Origin: Folioceros fuciformis
Taxonomy: Eukaryota; Anthocerotophyta; Anthocerotopsida; Anthocerotales
Assembly: GCA_049999805.1 (NCBI GenBank)
Contig: JBNGIO010006371.1
Coordinates: forward strand, 407,049 to 471,048
Direction: 5' to 3'
DNA length: 64,000 nucleotides
Shown here: piece after piece, positions 34,944-45,360 of the stretch
Position numbering within the stretch: the stretch's first letter is position 1
Layout of the letters: each line of letters opens with the position of its first letter
The notes under the pieces: model-generated
Database searches by the model: none
Seen by the model: the letters and a program-made list of their open reading frames with translations, nothing else
What the model was told of the DNA's origin: nothing
Program-made: the position numbers and the translations under genes

Positions 34944-35523
34944 AGAAACCCACATTCCCTACCCTAGCCATTCAGGATTAATGGGATTTGAACAAATCCA
35001 CATTCCCTAACCATCGAGAACATGATTTTTACATAAGATTCTTACATTCTCTACCACATTCCCTACCCTAGCTATTGAGGACAAACGTGATTTGAACAAA
35101 CTCACATTCCCTACCCTAGCCATTGAGAACATGATTTTTACAGAAGATTCCCATATTCTCTAGCCACTGCGAATAAACATGATCTTTCCCACATTCTCTA
35201 ACCAGTGTGAACGAACATGATCTTTCCCACATTCTCTAACCAGTGCGAACGAACATGATCTTTCCCACATTCTCTAACCACGAACATGATCTTTCCCACA
35301 TTCTCTAACCACGAACATGATCTTTCCCACATTCTCTAAACCAACATGATCTAATATCTAACCACTGCCTACATTCTACCCCCACTACTCTCTAGCCATT
35401 GCGAACCAACATGATCTAACCACTACCCACATTCTCTAGCCACTGTGAATAATCACTGCCCACATACTCTAGCCACTGCGAACCAACAGAATCACTGCCC
35501 ACATACTCTAGCCACTGCGAACG
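34944..35523. repeat. Satellite-like tandem array, units of 31-38 bases
   Basis: Degenerate units built around CACATTCTCTAACCA, CGAACGAACATGATC and CATTCCCTACCCTAGCCATT repeat at least twelve times, followed by a 15-base poly-A run. Adjacent units near 35.2-35.33 kb are nearly identical, while flanking ones have diverged. The array ends about 65 bases from the tRNA. Confidence 0.85.
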
Positions 35524-35563
35524 AGCAAAAAAAAAAAAAAAGGATCAAGATGTATGTGGAATG

Positions 35564-35568
35564 AAAAA
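35564..35568 (-). terminator. RNA polymerase III terminator of tRNA-Gly
   Basis: A run of five T residues on the minus strand starts 19 bases after the tRNA 3' end, as expected for Pol III termination. Confidence 0.7.
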
Positions 35569-35587
35569 TTATTCACTGCTATTTCCG

Positions 35588-35659
35588 TGCGTCTGCCGGG
35601 AATCGAACCCGGATCTATTGCTTGGAAGGCAATTATCCTAACCGTTGGACTACAAACGC
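35588..35659 (-). tRNA. trnG-UCC: tRNA-Gly (anticodon UCC)
   Basis: A 72-base cloverleaf reads on the minus strand. The seven-pair acceptor stem GCGTTTG/CAGACGC has one G-U pair and is followed by discriminator A. The anticodon stem is ATTGC/GCAAT around the loop CTTCCAA, giving anticodon UCC. The T arm is CCGGG-TTCGATT-CCCGG. Internal A and B boxes (TAGTCCAACGG, GGTTCGATTCC) are intact. No intron is present, and the 3' CCA is not encoded, as usual for nuclear genes. Confidence 0.95.
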
Positions 35660-35740
35660 CCCACACGGCACACTTATTGATTTAAATATTTATAATATAC
35701 AAAACTTTCGACCATGGCAGGGTTTAGGGTACCCTAAAAC

Positions 35741-35866
35741 TGCATGGAGCAGGAGCACGCTAAGCCGAGTGAGTGGATTGGTGGGGAGTTGGTGCCGATC
35801 TCGCATTGCATGGAGCAGGAGCACGCTAAGTCGAGTGAGTGCATGGTGGGGAGTTGGTGCCGATCC
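35741..35866. repeat. Two tandem copies of a 66-base unit
   Basis: Both copies begin TGCATGGAGCAGGAGCACGC and end GGGGAGTTGGTGCCGATC, with a six-base length difference inside and one substitution. Near identity implies a recent duplication. Confidence 0.9.
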
Positions 35867-38277
35867 AGATCACGCTTGTCTGCACACTATACGTCCCGTG
35901 GAGGGAGAGGGATGGGAAAAATGAACTTCAGAAACCTCAAGTAGTGGCGTAGGTGGACTTGGGAGGAGCGGAAACAGGTCACCACCTGGTCCCGCTTGCG
36001 ACGGACCAATGCAATCAGCATGACAATGTGCAAAATGCTGGTCTGTGGAGTTCACCCACATTCTTTCGTCACTAATTCTTAGCTAGACATGTACGCAACG
36101 AGTGGCAGCTTGAGCCAACTCAAGCAGTCTTTGACGGACTCCCCGGGTTTTGGCTCTTCAGCTTGGACTTGATGGTGACATGGGGTTGTGCCCTAGTAGC
36201 AGGATGCGGTTTGCACGCACAGCCTTAACTGTTGCAGCGATATGCAAGAATACGATGTTGATGCACCTGAATGTCCGACGTCTCTGTGCCGCCTCCAGCA
36301 GTCGGGGAAGCAGCTTCACGAACAAATTAGAGAACCAGAATACTGGGCTTTGAGGAAATTGTTCGGCGTAAACAGGGAGGCAAGGAAATTGGAGAGAAGG
36401 GGAAGAAGAAAGGGGTGAAGGAGATGGTGATGAAACTTGTGGTTAAGAAGACGATGACTATGCACAGCTTCATCTTCGACACCGTTTGGACATCGAAGTG
36501 ACATGCAAGAATTCTCCGATAGGGCTTAGGGCTTTCCCTCCCACATGTCGGGGTGAGAATTCTCAGTCTCTAAGCACCGTGTCTAGGCAACTGGTACGTA
36601 TAGTACTAGCGCTTGCGTCCCCCAACTCTGCAACGGCACCCAACCCTTCAGTACAACAACAGTTGTTCGATCATTGGGGACAGACACCTCCCTATTGCAT
36701 CAATGAGTACACAAATCCTCTTCACCTCTCTTCATCTAGGCCACTTACCTATGCAGCCTGTCTTCCTTGCCTCAACCCACTGCCTAAGCTTTCAGAGGAC
36801 CCACTTCTCCAGCAGTGTTTTGTGCTATCAGGATAGCACATTCTGACACAGCTGGAAGACAATGGCATTATGAGAAACCCAGGGTGACCTTGCCTGTTTT
36901 CCATCTCATATTGCAGTCTACGAAACTATTCCCAGGACCCACCAGGTGAGGCCGCAGATAGTCCATGAGGAGAACCTTTATCAGAAACTAAGAAAGCAAA
37001 GGTTACGGCACCCCAATGGGCCTCGTTCTAATACACATGACCTCAACCTCTTTCAGTCAAAGCAACTGCAACTAAAGAACAAGAGTTAAAGACGACGCCG
37101 TGCTCTCATTGAAAAACCCTTGGCACCGACAATCTTTCCAGCCTGCAGCCTCGACCACCTACATGGAGACTGCCCTCCTTGCACAACTGACTGGACCATA
37201 TGCTGCAACATCAGAACATCAGCGATTTCAGGCAAGTAAGTGACCGCAGGCAAAGGAAGTCTGTCGTATCAAGAGACGGCGGAACACCGAGTCCCGGTTT
37301 GTGACACAAACCTGAGCGTTGTGGTACAGTTCAAACAGGAGCTGCTGACACCGTCAAGTTGTTAGGCAGGAAGGATTTTGCCTTTCCGACAGCAGTACAA
37401 CCAAAAGCTTTTTGCACTCCTGCACGTCATCAAGCAGAGTGAGTTGCAGAATGGATGAGTCTAAATCTTGGAGAAAACAGGCGAAAGGTTGGCCTGTACC
37501 TGATGCTTGATGAAATGGAGAGGGCAATTTGGAACCAATGAGTGATACTCTTTTCACGGATCATCTTCACCAGGCTCCAGATGATCGCCAGGAAATTTGA
37601 ATGTGGTATTCCTAATTTGCAGCGTGTTCCCAATTCGAAGTACATAGGGATGGCTTTTAACATTCCTCCACTCCACGTCCTGACAATCCGTGTCCGTGCG
37701 CTGTCCAAAGTTGTTCATATATGACTCAAAGAAAGCGTCCCTTCCAATTGCCTCCACGCCAACCCCGAACGTCCATGGACTCACCAGCAAAACCCCATCC
37801 ACACTTGTCCACATGTCCTCCGTACTGTGGCTTCAAAGCACATCCAAGATTCTTATCTAACAGTAACCCTGCCTGGGCAGAGGGATTTCCTGGAACCAGA
37901 ACCGACAGCAGATACCTCGGATCACGGTACCTAAGTCTGACCATCTCTGTCAGCATTATGAACCCAGTCTATTGCCAACTTCGTCATCACTGTGACAAAC
38001 ATAGTACCACAAACCGATGTCCTCTGCCTGCAAACCCCATTTCGCAGCATCGACCATAAAAAACACGACGAGCAGACGGAGGGAATCAGCATAGCGAAGA
38101 GAGAACAGTAGCTAAGTATCTAGACCATGAAAACATTTCATACTACTCAGAAGTTGGCAAATCAACATGCACATTTTGCTCCCTCTACCAGCACAAGGAA
38201 GGTGCCTGAGACACCCAATGGATAATAGAAGTTTGGCAGTTTTACACACCTGTACTCGCAAGAAATGACTTACGATC
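35867..38277 (-). other. Gene-poor region with possible minus-strand coding remnants
   Basis: Most of the region shows nothing. At 37.91-37.80 kb a minus-strand stretch flanked by AG and GTGAGT reads LDKNLGCALKPQYGGHVDKC. At 37.69-37.55 kb another begins after CAG with DVEWRNVKSHPYVLRIGNTL and reaches a stop. They look like exons, but no family was recognised and phases were not resolved. 38.1-38.28 kb may be the 3' untranslated region of HIRA. Confidence 0.25.
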
Positions 38278-38677
38278 NNNNNNNNNNNNNNNNNNNNNNN
38301 NNNNNNNNNNNNNNNNNNNNNNNNNNNNNNNNNNNNNNNNNNNNNNNNNNNNNNNNNNNNNNNNNNNNNNNNNNNNNNNNNNNNNNNNNNNNNNNNNNNN
38401 NNNNNNNNNNNNNNNNNNNNNNNNNNNNNNNNNNNNNNNNNNNNNNNNNNNNNNNNNNNNNNNNNNNNNNNNNNNNNNNNNNNNNNNNNNNNNNNNNNNN
38501 NNNNNNNNNNNNNNNNNNNNNNNNNNNNNNNNNNNNNNNNNNNNNNNNNNNNNNNNNNNNNNNNNNNNNNNNNNNNNNNNNNNNNNNNNNNNNNNNNNNN
38601 NNNNNNNNNNNNNNNNNNNNNNNNNNNNNNNNNNNNNNNNNNNNNNNNNNNNNNNNNNNNNNNNNNNNNNNNNNNNN
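38278..38677. other. Assembly gap (400 N)
   Basis: Exactly 400 undetermined bases remove the 3' end of the HIRA coding sequence. The size is probably a placeholder. Confidence 0.98.
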
Positions 38678-41294
38678 AGCTTGCATCGCATGCACCTACT
38701 GGCCCCAAAAACTCCTCACACAGTTCTCGCAGACGACCTTCATCCAAATCCCTTGTCAGGCAGCGGACATAGGCAAGCAAACATTGGCGGTAGTCATCCG
38801 CTGCCTTCAGGGCCAACGCCGCCCCCATTTGAACCTCCAGGTTGGCCCGAGTCACAGACTTTTCATTGCCTGCAGCAGCACTCCACACAAACTTCTTCCA
38901 CAGGGATTTCTCATCCTGTGCGTGGATTGCCGCAAGCTCCCCATCTTTCCCATATCCCTTGCTAATGTAATCAGATGCTGGAAATGTATCATCGGCTATC
39001 CTTAACCAGCACTTCATGCCCACATGGTACATGAACGTATGCCGGTTTGCAAGCACCACCAACGGTACTCCTGCCTTGGATAATCTTGCTGAAACTACAC
39101 TCAAGGACTGGACGTCCTTGTTCACAGAGCTGCCAAAGTATGTCATGAACAAAGGTGCCAAAGACTCATGAAGGACACACGTTGCCTCCTTCACATCCCA
39201 CAGATGCACAGAGCCCTGACATGTAAGCAACAGCAAATTCCACCCTTCCCCACAGTCCATAAATGCCGCTGCTGAACCAACCATCATGCCTGGGAGAGCT
39301 CTCCTTCCTGCCTGCGTATAAATCTGCACTAGCCCACCTTCCAATGCAACAGCCCAGAAAACGGCATTCCCAGCCAAAGCTGTTGGCCTGCCCATCAATC
39401 GATCCTGCCACAGCACCTCACCTCCTCGTGAGCAGGTCACATGTGTTTCGTACGCATCAAATCCCCCAACTCCGTCTGCGTTGCCAAACCTCGCCACCCT
39501 CACTGGCTTGGCCTCCAGGCACACTGTCAATCCCAAACCCAAAATCGGTTGACCGATGATCGACAGAACACCGAGAGGGTTCTCTTCTGTAGGTACTTTG
39601 ATCAAGCCCTCTGGTAGACCACTAGGATTAGTAGATGCAAGTCTGGGATCCACCAGCATACCATTCGAAAAGCTTGTTCTAGTTGTAAAACCTTCCAAGG
39701 CAGCAACAGACAAGTTACCATTCATGGCATTTACGAATGCCCTTCTGGCATCCCCTACGTCTCCCGCTCCTAGCCTGCTGAACTTGCTTTGAAGCTCGGG
39801 TCCCTCCAGGGCCTCAGCACTTTCAAGCCCAGACGGCAGGCCTAGTGATTCTGGGATGATTCTCTTCCGCCCATCTGGCCGGCGGTACTCTGTCTGCCTC
39901 ACTATCGATGGGGGTTGCTGCTGAAGTTTAGCAGCGGAAGGTCTCGGATCTGCAATGGGATCTTGTTCACTGTAGGAAATCACCTCCCTAGCTTTTGGAG
40001 GTGAGGAAACAGCAGCTGGTACCACATGCCCGTTTGCTTCCTGAGAAGGCTGTGCCACCACCGGTTGCACTGGGGCCAGACCTCCCGGTGTCTTCCCTTC
40101 GAGAAGCAGCTGAGCAGGGCTTTCTGCCAGTGCCAGTTGCTTTACACGTACGTCACCATACACCTTCCTTTTAATTTCGTCCATCTCCTCATCGCCTATT
40201 CTGTGTCCTAACTCATTTACACTGAATTCAAGGGCTGCAACTGTCCCATCCAAAGAGCAGCAGAGTAGGGTGTATCCATCCGCACTCCAAGCTAAGTCCA
40301 CAACACTTTGGTCGAAGAAATGCTTTGCTACACACACGGGCCTTGGGGATGCTGTGCTCCACACTGACACACTGCAATCTCGACTTCCCATCGCTATAAC
40401 ATTGTAAGGTCTCTCCTTAGCAGAGTCCATCCTGGCCACACCATCTGCGTGCTCTGTGCCGTTGGGCAGAGGGGGCTTCTTGAACATGGCATGATTGAAC
40501 CGAACAGCAATAACAGGAGCATTGTGACCTACAAAGTGAAGACAAGCAGCCCACTCTGCTCGCTTCAGCACTGGGGCCGTGTGGCTAGGCTTTTGGAAGC
40601 CATTGGTGGTGGTAAGGTGATGGCCACACGGTGACCAATCAAGCCTCATAAAGAACGTAGACCCTACAGCCTTCTCCCAGGACCCTTCGGCCCTGTGAGC
40701 CACTGTCCAGCTGCTCGTCCGCCATACAATAACACACCTGTCGTCCGACTGACTGGCCAAGAAAGATCCAATTGGATCCCAAGCCACACCTTTCACCAAA
40801 CTCCCATGGTCTTTCAACACCGCCACCGGTGTCCCGGTGCTAGTGTCCCACACTCGCACCGTGTTATCCAAACTGCAGCTGGCAAGCAAGGAGTCATCCG
40901 GAGACCACTGCAAATCCACCACATCAGACGTGTGCCCCCGGAACGTCATAACAACTTTCCAGTTCTCAACATCCGGGGGCTCCCCGCTCCCAAATTCTGC
41001 AGTCACAGTGCCAGCCCTCCGCTCGTGGATGATAACATTGTGGTCATCGGACCCGGACGCCAAAAATCGCCCGGACTTGGCCCACCGGACGCAATTGACG
41101 GACCCAAAGTGATCGTGCAAAGTAGCAAGCAGCTTAGGTTCATCATTCAACAAACTTGTCAGCTTCTTCATGCTCCATATCCGGACCTTATGATCGCCTC
41201 CCGCTGTGGCAACGCGAGGCCCCGTTGGCTGGATATCCAAAGAGAAAATCTGAAGCCCCGCATGTCGTATCCAGTGAGGCTTCTCCAGGTACAT
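38678..41294 (-). CDS. HIRA: HIRA histone H3.3 chaperone, 3' end missing in gap
   Basis: An uninterrupted frame of 872 codons runs from the conserved start MYLEKPHWIRHAGLQIFSLD to the gap. The N-terminal half is a WD40 propeller with about seven repeats (GGDHKVRIWSMK, LASCSLDNTVRVWD, VIAMGSRDCSVSVWST). The short B domain (YRRPDGRKRIIPESLGLP, about residue 471) is the ASF1-binding motif. The C-terminal Hira domain follows (LTCQGSVHLWDVKEATCVLH, ALALKAADDYRQCLLAYVRC). HIRA deposits H3.3-H4 outside S phase with UBN and CABIN1 partners. Only some tens of residues should be missing. The frame opens above the ATG through a GTG, but the family start is the ATG used. There is no intron in 2.6 kb. Confidence 0.93.
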
Positions 41295-43700
41295 TGTGGC
41301 CGAGCACTCGCTAAACCTCCTCAACAGCTTGGCCTCTCCGGCCACTACGCCGGCGCTAACCGAAGAAGTGGCATCAACAGCTTTTTATGGTTTACATACG
41401 TGGTTTAGAGCTCGACATCCCTAGCCTCGTGGTCTCCTCATTAATTCCGATCTGCTCTTCTTGCCTTTCCCAGCCAAGACTATGCTGCGAGTTAGGGCTT
41501 CCAGGCACAGGACCAGGACCAGAACATCGGTCTTCGATGCCTTCGTCGTCAGGCACTACGTGCTAAACTCGGCCACCACAGGCATTCGTCAACCGTTGAT
41601 GAAGTTGTTAGAAAATGGCAGATTCTGATATAAAAATAATTATTAAAACAAGCAAGTCACACTAAGCATTTGTACATACACACATATAGCCGCAAGGCGC
41701 CACATGCCTGGATAGATGAGTGTGATCACAACCTTATGCCAATCTTTGACCACAATTATCGTACATGATTTTAGCATCTATTATTCAAAAAAAGTAACCG
41801 CAATACAAGTTGTTAAGTATCAAGTTCCATAATGAAAATCCACCCTTAGGGAACTCTAATAGAATTCTTTGTCTTCTTAGCCAGGGTTTTTTGGGGTCTG
41901 TTTGAATGCAACAGTTCAATTCGCTAATTTCTCGATTAGAGTCGTAGGAGCGGTTAATTTTTGTTATACCCTTCGTGTATGTCATTTCTCTCTGCCCATT
42001 TCCCGCTGGGTGTCGCTGGTATTCGGGTGTCGTAGCAATGTACACCAGTTAGATCTGGCCTTGCACGATGGGAACAGTGTTCTGCACGTTGGGAGTCTAC
42101 CAGTAAGGATTTCAGACCATAGTGGAGCAGGAGAAGGTTTTTGGTGCCAATTGTTGTTCTCTTAGACTGAGGGCCTTTCCTGTGCTTCAGGTGTGGGTTC
42201 TTCGTCCGGAAAGGATTCGAGTTATGTCTATGAGAATTGGGAATTGGTGACGGAAGGAAGGGGAGGCCAGACTGCAGTCTCCGTCGCCTCCCAGCAGTAT
42301 TGGCATAGGCAGCTATCCTGATCACTCGGGAAGTGGTGTGCTTCTGAGAGCTAGGGCATAAGACGGATGCGCTGAAGCCCACATCTGTCTGTATGTATGC
42401 AGAGGAGAACAGGCTTCGTGACCGGAGCCATTGTTGCAACAGGTTCAGTCTTGTCCCCAACGATGGAACGAATGTTGCTGTACTCGTGGTCTGAAGAGTT
42501 GGGGAGAAGGGAGGGGAGGAGAGGGCACAGCTGGGTATACTACAACACTCGCCACGGAAGAGTATGTCCTTGGGCACTGTGGGAAGGGAAGCTCCAAACT
42601 GAATGTTCGGGCATAGTGAGTGCATGGCAGCTGTCTGAAGTCCTGATTTCGTGGGATGCAATGCCCTGGTGCTGCGATACGCTCCTAAGGGACGAGGGCG
42701 AGAATGCAGTTGTCTTTGACTTGTCCGATAGGATCCAGCCAGAGGAGGGTGTACAGCCAGGCCCCACAACTCTTCTCCGAATCCGGAAGCCATCGTCAAG
42801 CGATCTCGAATGCTGAAATCCCTCGCATCCACTATGTTGACGCAAAAAATCTCCTCCCCCAAGACTAAAGTTACCAGTTATACTCAGTACATACCTTGCT
42901 ATCCAAGCAAACAGACCGGCCTGTCATCAGCCTGGCGACGCATGGATCCTCCAAAGTGAGCGCTACTGGTATCTACCATGTAACGACCCCAACTAACCAA
43001 CAACGTGTAAAGTATGTAACAGTGAAAGACTGCTGGAGGCGGTGGACGAGTGTATTTGATACGAAGCAGGGAGTCTGCGGAGGCCAGATGCGTGTCGTGG
43101 ACAAGGCACAGGCTGGGTCTGACAAAGCCATCTGTCCAGGGCGGAAGAGACGAGCGCAGGCGGGGCCAGGGGCCAGGGGCCAGCGGATGCGCACGCGCGA
43201 CTGCCTGGAAGGCCCTGGACCTGACACGGACGCGCTACATATATATATGAACATTTGTAATTAGGGTTTCCGATTGCCGGACTTTCCACAACAATGCAAC
43301 GAAGCAAGGCAAGCAAGTGAAGTGAAGGCTTCCAAGGAAACCAAAGGCAGCATCCGATGTCGTGACGCTTCCGGGGTCCGGCACCGGCAGGCCCAGCCTC
43401 GGCCACCAATTCGCCTGCACCACCTCGCTGGCTGCGACCACTCCCCCGCCGCCTGCCACTGCAAATATCCCCCACGGACCGGCCTGGCCTCCGGCGGGAC
43501 CGGTACAGGGTACGTGGTAGCTGTCTTTTGGTCCTGGCTGGTGCCTTCGTCCGCTCATCAGCTCCACACATCCTCCGCCCCGTGTCCCAGTACATTTTGT
43601 GCGCTTCTTCCTCGGCTCGCTTCCCATCTCCTCCCCTGCCACTGGTGGGCGTCCATTGGCAGTTGCATCCTACTCCGCGCCTGGCCCCCCTGCCCTCTGA
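41295..43700. other. Intergenic; unresolved plus-strand frames at 42.19-42.82 kb
   Basis: Two plus-strand stretches look partly protein-like. One at 42190-42318 follows an AG and contains SYVYENWELVTEGRGGQTAV. One at 42397-42816 starts with ATG, runs 139 codons and ends in DLSDRIQPEEGVQPG and a short Ser-rich tail. The phases do not join simply and no family is recognised. The overlapping 302-codon minus frame is Ser/Arg-rich and looks like a shadow. The rest shows nothing except an ATATATATAT run near 43.24 kb. Confidence 0.25.
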
Positions 43701-43711
43701 CAGGATAACAG

Positions 43712-43717
43712 TATAAA
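43712..43717 (+). promoter_or_regulatory. Candidate TATA box for the second SAUR gene
   Basis: A TATAAA motif lies about 1.26 kb before the SAUR start. A leader this long would parallel the first SAUR gene, but a nearer TATA-less start cannot be excluded. Confidence 0.3.
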
Positions 43718-44970
43718 CTGCCCCCGGTTAATTCCGTTGCTTTTATCCGCTCGTCGCCTCCTCCCATCGGCATCGTCCCCTTCGCCATGCAGTCCCATCA
43801 TCACGATTCCCACTCCCGCAAACCGCGGCCCGCACTGCCAGCCGCGCATCGCGCTCTCTCCGGCTCCTCCCTCCTAAGTCACACACATACTGTATTGTAT
43901 GTACGTGTATGTACCACGCCAATGCCAAAAGGAATGGAAGATGGAGTGAAAGGTCCCTGGCCCCGGCCCCGGCCTTGGTGCTGTTTGTTTGGATGAACTA
44001 TGTGAACAAGTTGTGCACGAGGTAGATATGACATGCTATTACTTGCTGTTGCGGAGGAGATGGTGAACACAAGTGGAGGCAATCGGGCTGTAGCCACATG
44101 ATTGGGAAGGCACGACATGCCTTGACTAGATTGTGAAGTGGCGGAGTGTGGAGCGTGGGTAGGTAGGTGGTAGAGGACATGCTTATGTGTGAAGCTGGTG
44201 AGGGCGAGGGCGAGGGTCAAGGCAGATGCCGCGGCGGTGTTGGTGGAGGAGGATTGCGGGAACAGGACACCGGATGGAAGTAAAATCCGGGAAGCCGATA
44301 CTGTAGGCGAAGCGAGTGGCCATGTGCTCCGCTTTTGGGCAGAAGAGGACAAGGGTGAGTGCTGGATCTGAGGCCCCACGGTCGGCGCCCGAGGAAGGTG
44401 CGGCGTAGTTGCGGTCGTACAACACCTGGCGTCCAGAGCACATACAGTGGCCCGCTCCGCCTCAGGCTTCACAAACATGAAAAAACAGCCACATCTGCTC
44501 TGGCGCGGGGCACTGCATAACTGTCGGGCGCCTTCCAGCTGCACACACACATACACAATACGCACACAGACAGACAGCCAGACAGGCAGACGGAAGTATG
44601 TATGTATTGTACTACTCCGCTTCATGAGGAGGGGGTGCGGGCACGGATCAAACAGCTAGCTCATCATTCGCAGTCGCATTCGCTGAGCACCTGCCGGACG
44701 AGCTCCGGCTCGCCAAGCCCGACTCTGCGCTGCGCGCGCTGCTGAATTGGCGGCTGTTTTATGATCGGATTGTCCCTCTTCGATGTGCTCCTCAATCCGA
44801 GTAGACGTGAGGTGTCGGAGGACTTTGCGGGAGATCACGCGGCGCTCATAGGGAGGGGCGAGAGGGAGGGAAGGGAGGAAAGGGAGGCAAGAGAGGAACC
44901 GGGACCGGGATCGGGAGCGCGGCAGGCCAGCCTCAGCAAGCTTTTCGGCAAAGTGGCCGCCTCCTACAAG

Positions 44971-45360
44971 ATGTCGACGAGGAAGATCTCAAGGATCGTG
45001 AAAAAGTGGCAGAAAGCCAGCAAGCCGCAGCGCTCCTACTCTAATCTGGATGCGGAGGCCGCGGCGCAGGAGGCCATGGCCAGCAGGCACATTCCGGAGG
45101 GATGCGTGGAGATTTTTGTCGGCAGGGAGAAGCGGAGGTATGTCATCAGTTCGGAGTACCTGGAGCGGGAGGTGATCAAGCGCTTGATTGAAAAGTCGAA
45201 GCAGACGGAGGGATGCGATGAAAAGGACACGGAGCGGATATCTGTTGCGTGCGAGGTTGTCCTGTTTGAGCATCTGCTGTGGCTGCTCAAGAACGCGGAC
45301 GAGGTAGGGAGCTGGTATGATCCGGAGGCGGATGAGCTTGCGGATTTCTACGCTTATTAG
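44971..45360 (+). CDS. SAUR-family auxin-responsive protein (129 aa)
   Basis: A single exon codes a basic N-terminus (MSTRKISRIVKKWQKASK), then a SAUR domain at about 40-110: IPEGCVEIFVGREKRRYVIS, YLEREVIKRLIEKSKQ and CEVVLFEHLLWLLKNAD. An acidic tail ends in DELADFYAY. Function is expected to be as for other SAURs, in growth control. The frame is open from an ATG at 44761. I chose the inner ATG because it gives the usual short basic SAUR N-terminus, while the extra 70 residues are Glu/Arg/Gly low complexity. The two SAURs in this window differ strongly outside the core, so they are not a recent tandem pair. Confidence 0.88.
   Translation: MSTRKISRIVKKWQKASKPQRSYSNLDAEAAAQEAMASRHIPEGCVEIFVGREKRRYVISSEYLEREVIKRLIEKSKQTEGCDEKDTERISVACEVVLFEHLLWLLKNADEVGSWYDPEADELADFYAY

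Noticed and set aside
34944-35523. Possible CRISPR-like array
   Set aside because: Units vary in length, there are no constant repeats with unique spacers, and the genome is a plant's.
41954-42862. 302-codon minus-strand frame
   Set aside because: It begins outside an ATG context, is Ser/Arg/Pro-rich and looks like the reverse of a more plausible plus-strand frame.
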